Shown: one piece after another, positions 8,301 through 20,300 of the stretch
Position numbering within the stretch: position 1 is the stretch's first letter
Layout of the letters: the number at the start of each line of letters is the position of its first letter
Source: DAOMOD01 sp964526035
GTDB taxonomy: Bacteria > Pseudomonadota > Gammaproteobacteria > Xanthomonadales > BPKI01
Direction of reading: 5' to 3'
Assembly: GCA_964526035.1 (NCBI GenBank)
Contig: CAZGKE010000029.1
Span: 1 to 28,879, forward strand
Length of the DNA stretch: 28,879 nt
Made by a program: the position numbers and the translations under genes
Notes under the pieces: model-generated
Seen by the model: the letters and a program-made list of their open reading frames with translations, nothing else
Database searches by the model: none
Told to the model about the DNA's origin: nothing

Positions 8301-11300
8301 GGGTTCGGCCTTCCAAGTGGAGGCAATGGTATGGGTGGAAGGTGTCGATCCGGCGCCGCCATTCTCGCTGGGCCTTTACGTCGGCGTTCCCGGCGAGGGA
8401 GGTGCTTTGCTGGGCCAGGTGCGGCAACAGGACCCTCTGTCGCCGGGAAGCTCGAGGCTACTTGCGATCGAGATCGCCGACCTGCCGCTTTCCGGTGCAC
8501 ACACGCTTTGGATCAAGGCCGATGCCGACGATGAGGTCGTCGAAACCGACGAGGATGACAACCTCGCGGTGCTCGATATCGACGCATTGAGCCTGCCCGA
8601 TCTTTCCGTCCAGACCGCTGACATCGTGGTGAACCCGGCTGTTCCGGTTGCCGGAGAGCCCGTACACGCCGAGATCCGAATCCACAACCTTGGCCGACAA
8701 GCCGCTTCGCAGGTGCGAGTCGACATCCTGGAGATCGGTCCCTCTGGCCAGGCGCTGGCGGCCACGTACTGGATCGACCTGCTCGACGGTGAAACGGCTG
8801 TCGATGTGGACCTTGTCTGGGACTTCGGATTGATGGCCGACGCCGAGGGTTTGCGGGTTGTGGTAGATCCTGAGGGCCTGATCCGTGAAGGCCGAGAGGA
8901 CAACAATCTTGCAGACTACGCACTGTCAGTCGGGGAAGGACCGCTGTTCGCCAGCAACGCCTATTTCTCGCCAAACGGCGACGGGGTCAAGGACGATACC
9001 CTGCTGGTTTTCCGGCTTCAGCAGCAACATGCCGTCGAGTTGATCATCGAGGACCTGGACGGCGAAGTCCGCCGCTTCCACGACTTCGCCACGACGCCGG
9101 TGGATCGCGGACAGGTTCGATGGGACGGGCGCGACTCGACAGGTCTGGTCGCAAGGGACGGCATCTACCAGGTGCGCCTGACTGCAGGAGGACATGACCT
9201 CGCGAGCACCTCGGTCGTCGTGGATAACGACCGCGCGTCCTTGGCGGCTGCACAGACGCGGGGCCGCGTCTTCTTCAATCGCATCGACGAGGTGCGCAAG
9301 GGCGAGCTTGCGCCCCTGCCGTACAACGACCCCGCGCTCGGCGCGGGCTGGCTGCTGGTCGATCCGCTGGTACCCGACGAAGACGAATTCGTACCCTTGC
9401 CCGGCGTCTATCGAAGCGGCGTGCGTACGCTTGAGCCGGTGATCAGCAATGACTGGATCGGGCGACGAATTGCCGAGACCGGCGTTCCGCTGGAGATCGC
9501 CGCACTCGCAGTCAGCACTGATCATCGTCAGGTTGCGGTGCTGGCTTCGAGTGGCTCGAGCTTCGATCTCTGGATTGCCGATATCGCACAGCTGGACCAG
9601 GTTCAGGCAGTGATGCTTTCAGTCGATGCCGAAGCGATGCTTCTGGCAGGCATGGCCACGAACGGTCGTTGGGTGCTGTTCGAGGGATCGCAATGGTCGA
9701 CCGACGGTATGCAGGTGGTAAGTCTGGACCCGCTGGAACTCTTGCCGCAGCGCGGCGGGCGCTTCACTTTCAGTGATTTCCATAGTGGGGCGATGCGACC
9801 CCTGCTTCTCACGCACGGCGTCGCGGCCCTGACCAGCGAACTGAAATTCGCGCCGTATTCGGGGGACAGCTACGACATCGAGCTTCCCTACGGACAGCAC
9901 TATTACCGCTTCAATACTCTGTCGGCCTCCCGATCCGGCGGCAGACTTCTCGTGCATCGTGCCAGCGAAAGCCGCGAAAGCGTGGAGCTTGTCGATCCCG
10001 TCGCCCAAAGCGTGGTGACCCTGGCGGAGACTGAGCGGGACACCCAGGAGTGTTACCAGGTCATCCGCCCTGGAGGAGACCGAATCGATGTCCTACGACT
10101 GGGTGCAGCGTGGTCTCCGGCCAGCGATCTGATTGCCCTTCTCGATCCGCAGCTGGACCGGATGTTGCTGCTCGACTCCCTGGGCCAGACGGTGGCCGCC
10201 ATCGAGCTGCCTGCGTCCGATGGTATTGACTACCACGATCAGATGACCGTGTCCGACGGAGAGCTGCAGTTCGGTCGTCAGTCCAAGGGTCTGCAGCGGA
10301 TGGCGGACAAACCAGTATTCGCCGAGGAAGGCTTTGGATCTTCCGACGACTGGATGTGTCAAGAAATCGGCGCGGCTCCGCCCGCAATGTCCGGGAAGGC
10401 GCCACTCTCGGACAAGGGTGATGACGGTCCAGAACAGTCACTGGTGTATGACCGCACCCTGCTTTGGGATCCGTCCGGATCACGCGTGGTCGGGGTCTAC
10501 GGCGACCTCGTCGAGGCGCTCCACCCTGGATCCGGCGCGGACGTGATGGCCCTTGGTCACACGCGGAGGGTCGAAGTCGACGTGAGGCGCGCGTCGGTGC
10601 GCATCCTGGAAAGCGGAGCGCAATGGCCGCACGTCGGGCAGGTCGGGGAACCACTCGTACCTGAGAGTCCTCACTACGGAATGCACTTCCAGGCACCTGG
10701 AAGCTGGGCGCCTCAGCGCCTGGGATACTGGACCGCGGGCCAGCTCAGACCCTGGATGCAGCCTTCCGGGCCGTTCAGTGTCCCTTTCGTCTGGCCTGAC
10801 GAACGCGCGTATGCGCTTGCCGAGACCGGGTGCGAAGAGTGCCTGCCGGTGGTCGTGCTCAACATGGACCGCGGACTGGCGCACCTCGAAGCCGCACTCG
10901 TAGGGCCGAATATCGATATGGGCGGATTCGCCACTGATCTGCATCTTGCAGGGTGGCGTATCGACCTGCTCGCCGAACAGAGCAGTGGGGGATGGCGACA
11001 GGTCATCGGCTGGACCCAGGGAGAAGTGGACGACTATCGCTTCCTTCGCTGGCCGCCAGACGTTTCCGGTCAAATCCTTCTGCGCTTGCAGACAGAGGAT
11101 CTCGCGGGCAATCGGCGCAGTGCCTACCGTCGCATGCTGCTGCCCAATCCTCCGCTGCCCCGACTTCTCGAACTCCTCGCCGCGGGACCACGCTACATAT
11201 CGCCGAACGGCGATGGCGTGCAGGATGCCATGGTCATCGACTACGAAGCGCTGCTGTCGCAGCCCTTCGTGTTCCGCGTCCTCGACGCGCTAGGCCAGGA

Positions 11301-14300
11301 AGTCTTCCGCCGCTCTGTCCAACACCTTCCCGGCGAGCTCGGAGCGCAACAGATCGTCTGGGCAGGCGACTCCGACGGCGGCGGACGCGTGGCTGACGGC
11401 GACTACGAGGTCGAACTTTGGTCCTATGCGTTTCCGATTTCGGTCGACACGCAGGCGCCGCAGGTCAGCGGCGCGTTCTTCTCGCGTCCGTTTTCCTTCT
11501 CCAATCCGCCTGTGATGCCCATTGCCTCGATTGGTGCCACGGTTTCCGATCCACTGCTGCTCAGTGAGCAGCTTGAAGTCAGGCCATGGGGGAGCGTGCT
11601 CGCCTGGAGCGCGATCGCGTCGCTGCGCGTGGGTCCGGTAGCGATTTCAAGAAGCCTCTACGTTGCGAACGAGTTCCGCATCGCAGCAGCCGACGCGGCC
11701 GGAAATCGGAGTCTGATTCCGCTGCAGTGGCCCGGAGACTGGCTGATCTTGAGGGCAGCAAGCAGCATCGGAGTCGAGTTCGGCGAGCCGCCAACGGCGA
11801 CGCTCGAACCCGTGTTTCCCCCCTGGCAATGGAGATGGAGTCGTGTTCGCACTGTACTGCCGATTGATTTCACCGAGGAAGCTTGGCAGCAAGCGCAGAA
11901 GCTCGGGCCGCTGCGGGTCGAAGTGGATGACGACCTTCGTCTGCATTTCGTCGACCTGAGCCGCAGCGGTCTTGCGACCTTGCACCTCGAAACGCGTGAT
12001 CCCGATGCAGGCGGCTGGACCAGCACGGAAATCGATGCAGCGGGATTCGAAGGTGGCCAGGTGGTTGTCCCGATGGCGGTTCTCGCAGGCGCACGGACGA
12101 TCGTGCGCCTTCGTGGGGTGACTACCGCCGGAGGTACGCTGCTTTCGAACCCAGTGTTGCTTGAAGTCGAAAACATTGGACGCTTGGTCCGTTACAACGA
12201 ACATGTACACCCGGCTCTGTTTCCGGGGCTTCCCCAGCCACCCGACGGCAGCTGCGTCTGGCAGCATGCGTTCGCGCCCGAACCGTTTCTTCGGCGCGAG
12301 GTCTGGGCGTTGCCGGGCTCCGGAAGTCCGCAGCGCGTCGACCCATTCCGCGAGGGTCTCGCTGGCGCCATCGCCTACGTGATGCCGCCGCTTTCGGAAG
12401 GTGATCTAGTCGAGATTCGCGTCGAGACCGCAGACGGGCGGACGATCGTCCACCGGTCGACGTCTCCGTGCATGGCGGGGGAACCCCCGTCGCCGCCGCT
12501 CGAGGGCGTGCCCATCGACATCGCCACGATTCCGGCGCCCGATTGCGGGAGTCATGCGGGCGCGCTTCGCGTGCGTGTAGGACCACCGGTTTCAGCATCC
12601 GGGCCGGCGTCCATTGCCGTCGAGCGCGCGCTGGGCGAACTGGTCAATGCCGGAGGACAGACGCTGACCACGCTGTTCGACGTTTCTGATCCGGCGAATC
12701 AGGTGGACCCGCCCGGAACTTGCACTGCGGGTGAATTTCTGGTGGACGAGACGTTGCCGCTCGGTTCCCTGGCGCCCGGCGCCTATTCGCTCAGGGTGAT
12801 CGTGAGCACGGACGATGGCGAGTCGCACCAAGCGCATCTTGACTTCGATGTCCATGCATCGCCGCCCGGTTTCAACGTGATCGAGCCCGAGGATCAGGCC
12901 ACCCTGTGCCTGGTGGAGCCGAGCACACGTTTGCCGGCCGAACTCGCTTTCCACGACACCCGACGCAAGGGCCTGCTCATCGAGGTTTCCCGCCCGATGC
13001 CGGATGGTTCGGTTTACACCGATTTCGCACCGGTCGCGTCAGGTTCCGTCGGGCAAATTCCGGATTGGTGGGTGTGCGGCGGCGCAATCGATGCGCCGCG
13101 AATCGGGCTGGAAGGCTTCGATCTCCCGCGGAGCTTCGATTGGCCCATCAACCCGCCGCGCTCACCCCAGTCCCACTTCGGGCTGATGGATCTTGCTTTT
13201 CACACCCTCGATCGCGCCGGCGGCCACGCCTGCGCGACTCGGCGCGTACGCGTCGACACGCGCGTTGAAATCGAAAACGCAGTGCTGAGCCCAGTAAGAA
13301 CATGGTCGCAGCGCCGGACGCCGGTGCTCTCCCAGGCTGGCTCGCCCTCGTTCCTGCAGGCGATCTATCGAAACGTCGCACACGAAGCACTCACAGCCCG
13401 CCTGGTCGTTCACGCCGCAGAGTACATCAGCAACGCGTGGCGCCCGGTTGGGCCGCCGCTCCATACGGGTCCGCCGCTGGCGTTCTCCGGCCCAATCGAA
13501 TTGCACTGGTCCGGCATGCTCGATTTAGGCTACGCGGATGACGGCTTCTACCTTGTCATGCCGATCTTCGAGGACGGGTGCCGCGATAGCCAGCCTCAGG
13601 GCAAGCTGATCGAAGTCGATTCCACGCCGCCTGGGATCAGTGTTTTGCATCCTCAGCCGGGGCAGATCGTGACAAGCTCGCTGCTCGAGATCAGTGGTAC
13701 GGTCATCGACAAGTACTTCAACGCCTATTCGGTCGAGCTCGGCATCGGCGCATCGCCGATCACATGGACGCTGATCGATGGGTCGGACGAGGAAGTCCCC
13801 GAGGTGAGCACATTGGGCGTGGCGAACCTCGAGGGTTTGAGCGGCGCCGCGGTCGTCCGCGTCCGGGCAACCGACAAGCTTGGCAACCGCAGCGAGCTGC
13901 GCGTTCCGATATTCCTCGACCCTCCGCCTCCGGTCCTGAGCGACTTCGAAGTCGATCCGGTCCTGTTTTCGCCGAACGGCGATGGCCGTCTGGACACGAG
14001 CGCAATCCAGTTCGGCCTGTCCGTGCAGGCGCAGGTCACGCTGGCGGTGCTCGACGAGTCTTCGAGCAGCACCGTAGCAGTCCTGATTGCCGACGCGCTG
14101 CTGGAAGCCGATTCGCACGTGCGCGAATGGAACGGGGCTGCCAATGCCGGGGTGGTGGTGGCGGATGGGCGCTATCGGGTGATAGCGACGGCAGTCTCGA
14201 CTGCCGACCCTGATCTCGTTGGTGAAATCGAACACAGCGTCGTCGTCGATACGACGCCGCCGGATCTCGACCTGGTCGAGCCGGCGACCGAGCATACCCA

Positions 14301-17300
14301 GGGCCTTGGGCCGATCCTTCTCTCGATCACCGAGCGTCATCCGAAGAACCTCGTGTTTCAGCTGGTCGGGCCTGGCGACGGTATTGTCGACAGCGACGAT
14401 GTCGCGCTGAGCGGTGTTGATCCTGACCTCGGCCTTACCGATCTCACGGATCTGGACGAAGGTTCCTATACGTTGAATCTGGACGCTTGGGACCGTGCGG
14501 AGAACCATGCCAGCGAAGTGGTCGATTTCGTCATTGACCGGACGCCACCCGCGCTGGAACTGCATGAACCTCTGGACGAGTCCCATCTCAGGCCCGATCA
14601 GGTGATCGCACTGCGCGGACTGATCGAAGAACCGCATCTTGCACTGTGGGGTGTGCGTCTGGCCGAGCAGGCCGACGTGCCGGAGTGGCTGGATCTGCAC
14701 ACGGCGATCGACGCGCCGACCGACGACCTGCTGTACGAGTGGCCGGTTGACCTGCCGGATGGCGAGTACCTGCTGCGCCTGTGGGCGCGCGACCGCGCCG
14801 GCAACGAGTCTGAACTCGACCACCGGATCACGGTCGACGGCACCGCGCCCGAACTCGCTGTCGACGCGCCGCTGGCCGACAGCTGGGCAGGACCGCAACT
14901 CGATATCCATGGAACCGTCACCGACCTGCACCTGGCGAGCTACATTGTCGAAGTCGCGACGCAGGCCGATGCCGCCCAGGGGCTGTGGACCGAGCTGCAT
15001 GCCGACACCGATGGCGTGGAAGCTGCCCTGATTGCGTCGGTTCGTCCGAGCCTGCCGTCGGGGCCGGCAGCGCTGCGCATGCGCGCCTACGACCGGGCCG
15101 GCAACGAGACTGAACTGGTTCGTGCGTTCCAGTATGTGGCGTCGCTGCCGCCGGCGCCGAGTGGCCTGGTGGCTCGCGTCGAGCAGCGTCGCGACGTACG
15201 ACTGGACTGGCAGCCGCTGGTCCACGAGGTGGCTCTGGTCGGATACCACGTCTATCGCAACGACGCGCGCATCACCGTGCAGCCGCTGCCCGGCATTTCG
15301 CATCTCGATGTCGGCCTCGAAGAGGGCCACTATCGCTACGTGGTGAGCGCGGTCGACGTCGCCGGTAACGAAAGCGCACCGTCTGCGCCTGCGTTCGTGC
15401 AGATTCACCTGAGCGCACCGGAGGTGTTCCTGCAACATCCACGCGCCGATGATCGGGTGCGCGGCATGGTTGAGGTGACGGGCACGGCCGACGCCGAAGA
15501 GGGCTTTGCCAGCTATAGGCTCGAGGCCGTACCGCTCTCTGGCGGCAACGCAATTCTGATCGCGCAGTCGGGCCAGCCGCGCCGAGGTGAAGTGCTTGGT
15601 CAATGGGACACCCGCGGACTTCCAGAGGACGCGCAATACAACCTTCGCCTCGAGGCTTTCGACAGTTTCGGAAACCACGCGGAGACCGGGCTGACGGTGG
15701 TCATCGACAACCTTCCGCCGCAGGCGCCGACGGGTCTCACCGCCGAGATCGACGACCCCGACGTGCAGCTCGAATGGAATGCCAACGGCGAATCCGATCT
15801 GCTCGGCTACCTTCTGTACCGCGACGGCGTCCTGGTGCACTGGATCGGTTCGTTGCCCGCCGATCTGCGGCCTCTGGCGCTTACCACCACCGACTATCGC
15901 GATCGTACGGTTCCCGACGGCGTCCACACCTATCGCGTATTCGCCATCGATCAGGCCGGCAACATCAGTGCGCCGTCCGAGCCGGCCGTCGTCTCGATCG
16001 ATCGCGGACCGCCGTCGATGCGCTTCGTCGAGCCCGTCCAGGGTCACGCCTTCGAGACCTCGGTGCGCGTCCGAGCCGAGAGCGACGACACCGACATCGA
16101 TGAGGTGCGCTTCGAGCTTCGTCCCGAAGGCGGCGGCACCTGGCAGCCGCTCGGTGCGGCGCTGACCGAGCGGCCCTACCGGATCGTGTGGACACCCGAT
16201 GGGTTGCCCTGGGGCGAGTACGACATCCGCGTCATCGCCACCGATCTTGGCGGCCTGATCGATCCACAACCGCCAGTCCTGCGGTTGCGTTTTGCGGATC
16301 TCACGCCGCCCCACGTGCCGCAGGGACTGAACGCAACGGTCGACGGCGATCGCGTGGAACTGGCGTGGGACGCGGTCCAGGACGATGACCTCGCTGGTTA
16401 TCTGCTCTATCGAGGCGAGACGCAGCTCACTACAGTCCCGCAGACGGAGCCGTCCTACACTGACACGGGTCGTCCGCTTGGCGTTCACGTCTATCGTGTT
16501 GCCGCCCAGGACGGTTCGGGCAACGTCTCGGATCTGTCCGCGGCTGTCGAAGCGCTGGTTCATCGACCGCTGCTGAAGCAGCCGTACTCGCCGACACCGG
16601 AGCCGTTCACCGAACTTCGCGGCGCGGCTGCCGTAACCGGCGAGATTCTTGGTGAGGTGGCCCACGCGCAGGGGAGCCATCCGGTTTCGGTGGCGACCGA
16701 TGCCGATGGTCTGTTCGCGGCGCCGAATCTTCCGCTGGAAGTTGGCGCGAACACAGCAACCGTGCGCCTGCATCATGGCGACGGCAATCGCAGCCTGCCC
16801 GCATCGGTACCGGTGGTACACGGTCTGCCGCCAGAGCCGCCGACGGGACTCGGGGGCCTCGTCAACGGTCACGATGTTTCCGTCAACTGGACCGCGCATC
16901 CGAGCGCCGAGGTCATCGGATATCGTCTGTTCCGCAATGATCTCGCTCTGCCCGCGGATGTCGCAGCGCCAGCGCCCGCGCAAGTCTCGGCGAGCCACGG
17001 CAACGCGATGCGCGCTCTCGATGGCAATGCCGGAACGGCCTGGGGCGACTCTGAAAACCTGGCGGCGACGCCCACCGATCTGTGGATGCAGATCGACTTT
17101 GCCGAGCCGCAATTGATCGTCCAGGTTGAACTCGACTGGTCCAGCGAGCGGCGTGCGCTGGATTTCGAGATCCAGGGCGGCTTTCAGGGCGTCTGGGTCC
17201 CGCTGGCTACCGTCACGGGCAACCAGAGTGAAAACAACCAGCTGCTTCTGCCGCGCCCGTATCGCAGCGACCGTCTGCGACTTCGGATCACCCGACTTGC

Positions 17301-20300
17301 CGCGAGCGGGTGGTTCTCGCTGGGGCTCGCCGAACTGCGTGTGCGGGTGCGCCCGTTGATTTCCGGCACGGAGCAGGCGTTCCCCGGACTGCTCGACGGA
17401 CCCTATCGATTCGAGGTCACCGCGGTCGATGGCTACGGGTTCGAGAGCGCGCGATCCGATTCGATCGAACTGGATGTCGGCGACGTGGAGCCACCGCCCG
17501 CGGTGGTGCTTGGCGGTACGGTGATCGACGCCGACGTGCATCTGAGCTGGACCGAAAGCGTCGCGGATGACCTCGATCACTATCGCGTGCTGCGCGACGG
17601 CGCCATCATCGGCACGGTACCGATCGACGCGTCGCGGACCTACGTCGATCCGGCTCTGGCCAACGGCAGCTACGACTACACGGTGCTCGCCGTCGACCAT
17701 GTCGGCAACGGACAGCCTTCGAACGTCTACACGGCGACCATCGACATCGACCCGCCGGGCGCTCCCACCATCATCTCGGTGACCGCGCCGCCGGAAGGTG
17801 CTGCGCTGGTCGTCTCCTGGGCCGCGCCTGAAGGCGAGTCGCCGACCGGCTATCGACTGCATCGCTCGCTCGATGTCGCAGGCCCCTACGACGCAGTGGC
17901 CGAAGTCGCCGCGCTGGAGCATCGCGATGAGCCTCTGATCAACGGCGTCACCTATCACTACACCGTCCAGGCGCTTGACGGCAGCGGCAACGCGGGTGCG
18001 CACAGCGAGCCTGCCAGCGGAACACCTGCAAGAATATTGGCGCCGGATGCGCCCGTGTTCCACTGGCCCGGCCGCGGCGGCGAGCAGGTCCACGTGACGA
18101 CGGCCGACACGCCGGTGCTGGGCGCGGCCGAACCCGGAGTGCGCGTCGACCTCCATCGTCAGCAGACGCTTCTGGGTTCGACCTTTGCGCGAAGCGAAAG
18201 CGGCGTCGATGAGACGCGGACATGGCCGACGGGTCTCTACAGGTATCGCCTCTCCAGCGACTCACGCTGGCTGTGGGTTGCTCCCTACGATGCCGGCGAG
18301 CGCATCATCGATCTCCTTGGCGACCGCGAATACGGTCTCGTTGGCGAGGGAAGGTCGGTGGCCTGGGACGCCGTTCGCGGCGAACTTTGGCGGGTGCGCT
18401 GGGAAGGCGCGATCGAGCTGATTGACGGTCGTTCGGGATCGATTGCGACGATCGACTCGCCTTTGTCGGATACCGAGTTCGCCAGTCCCGAACCCGGCGG
18501 CAAACGCGCGCTGCTGATCGGGTACCCGGACCCCTTCGCCAACTTCGCGGGATTCATCTGGGATCGTGACGACGACAGCGTGCGCGAGCTGCCGGCGGCG
18601 ATTTCTGGATACTCGGCCAGTCGAACGCTGGCCTGGGGTGGTCCGGGGCGCTTCGCCTGGATCCAGTCCGGCAGCCTGCATGTCTTCAATGTGGACACTG
18701 ATGAGCTGCAGGTTCTGGGCAGCGGGCTGATTGACGAACCGGTCGCCTGGGCGCCCGATGCGCCGATGGTGGTCGCCGTCGGCTGGCTCAACAACGGATA
18801 CCGGCTGCAAGTATTCGACGTCGAGCTGGGCGACGTACTGGTTCCCGACCTGCCCGCAGGGGCTCTGCGGGCGCCGGTCTTTGATCCCGGCGGTACGCTG
18901 CTGGCCGCGCACACGTTCAACGGTGTCAGCGTGTTCGATCCGCTCGCAGGCACAGTGGTCGACAGTTGGACCGTCGAAGGCCCAACCGCGGTCGCCTGGC
19001 CAGCGCCGCTGGAAATGCACTTCGTGCGCTATTCGGGGCTGTCGCGACTGCGCGTGGCCGGTGCTTTCAGTTTCGACTCAGTCGATCTGCAGCCGGGGGA
19101 CAATCTGCTGCATGCCCGCGCCGTTGACGACTTCGGCAACGGCAGCGTGGCGTCGCAGGTGCTGAACGTCGTGCGTGATGATGTAGTGTTGCCGGACATC
19201 GCCATCGCCGCCGCCGACATTCGCATCCTCCCCGCCGGCGGCGCGCCGGGCGAGAGCTTCGCGCTGCGAGCGACGGTGCGCAATCCGGGCGCTGCGGCAA
19301 GCGAAGCGGTCGAGGCCCGGGTCACGCTGGACGGCCCGCACGGATCGCTCGGCCCGGGCCAGATGCTCCACCTGCCGGCCATCGCCGCAGGTGGAGCGCA
19401 CGTTCTCGAGGCGGCGTTGGGCACGCTTGCCGACGCCGGTCCGCACAGCGTCCGGGTGGAACTCGATCCGCTGCGTCAGCTTGTCGAAGTGACGCGCGAC
19501 AACAACGTCGCCTCGCGCGCCTTCCTGGTCGATGGCGGCAACGCACCACGATTGTTCGTGGACCTGGCAGACGAAAGCCTGGCGCCCGGGCAGAACCTCA
19601 TATCGGACCTGCGCGTCTACAACGGCGGGCCGTCGTTCAGCGGCGCGGTGCAGTTGGCCGTGGTCGACGCGCAGGGGCATGCGGTCGCCGATCTTGGCGA
19701 GGAGTCCGTCGGGCCGCTGGCATTCGGTGCGCTTTGGCGGCGCGACGTGGTGTGGATGCCGGGCGAAACTTTGGCCGGCGACTATCTCCTTCGTGCACGG
19801 CTGCGTGATGTAGCGGGTGGTCTGGTCGAGGTTGTCGAAGCACACTTCAGCATCGAGCTGGCCACTGTGATCGATCTGACGGTCGGCCCCGAACTTCCCG
19901 ACTATCCGAGTGGCGGGGAGGCGCACATTGTTTCCTCGCTGTCGGTGATTGAAGCCAACGGATTCCTGACTGACGCCTCGCTGCGCCTGAGTGCGCTCGA
20001 CCACCAGGGGCAGGAGCTGTGGACCGCGCTGCGCCCGCTCGGGCAGTTGCCGCCCGGCTATCAGTCGGCCCATGTCACGCCCTGGGACCTGAGCGAGGTC
20101 GCGCCGGGCAGCTATGCCCTTCGGTTGGTGTTCGAGAGCGCGACGCTCCAGCAAACAGCCTACGGAAGTGTCGATGTGCGGCCATCGGGGCCCGGTCAGG
20201 CCCTTGTCGGCACCCTCGATTTCGCGCCGAGACCGATTGCGCTCGGCGATCCGGCACGTGTCGAATGGTCCCTGCTGTCGAGCACACCGCGTACACAGTT

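Noticed and set aside
13525..18156. A 1,543-codon open frame on the minus strand opposite the giant gene
   Set aside because: The translation is rich in Arg, His, Gln and Asp without hydrophobic cores or recognisable motifs. It mirrors a G+C-rich codon pattern on the other strand, where the forward frame has clear Fn3 and Ig domains. The same applies to the long antisense frames at 19078-21138, 21400-23325 and 25455-27545.
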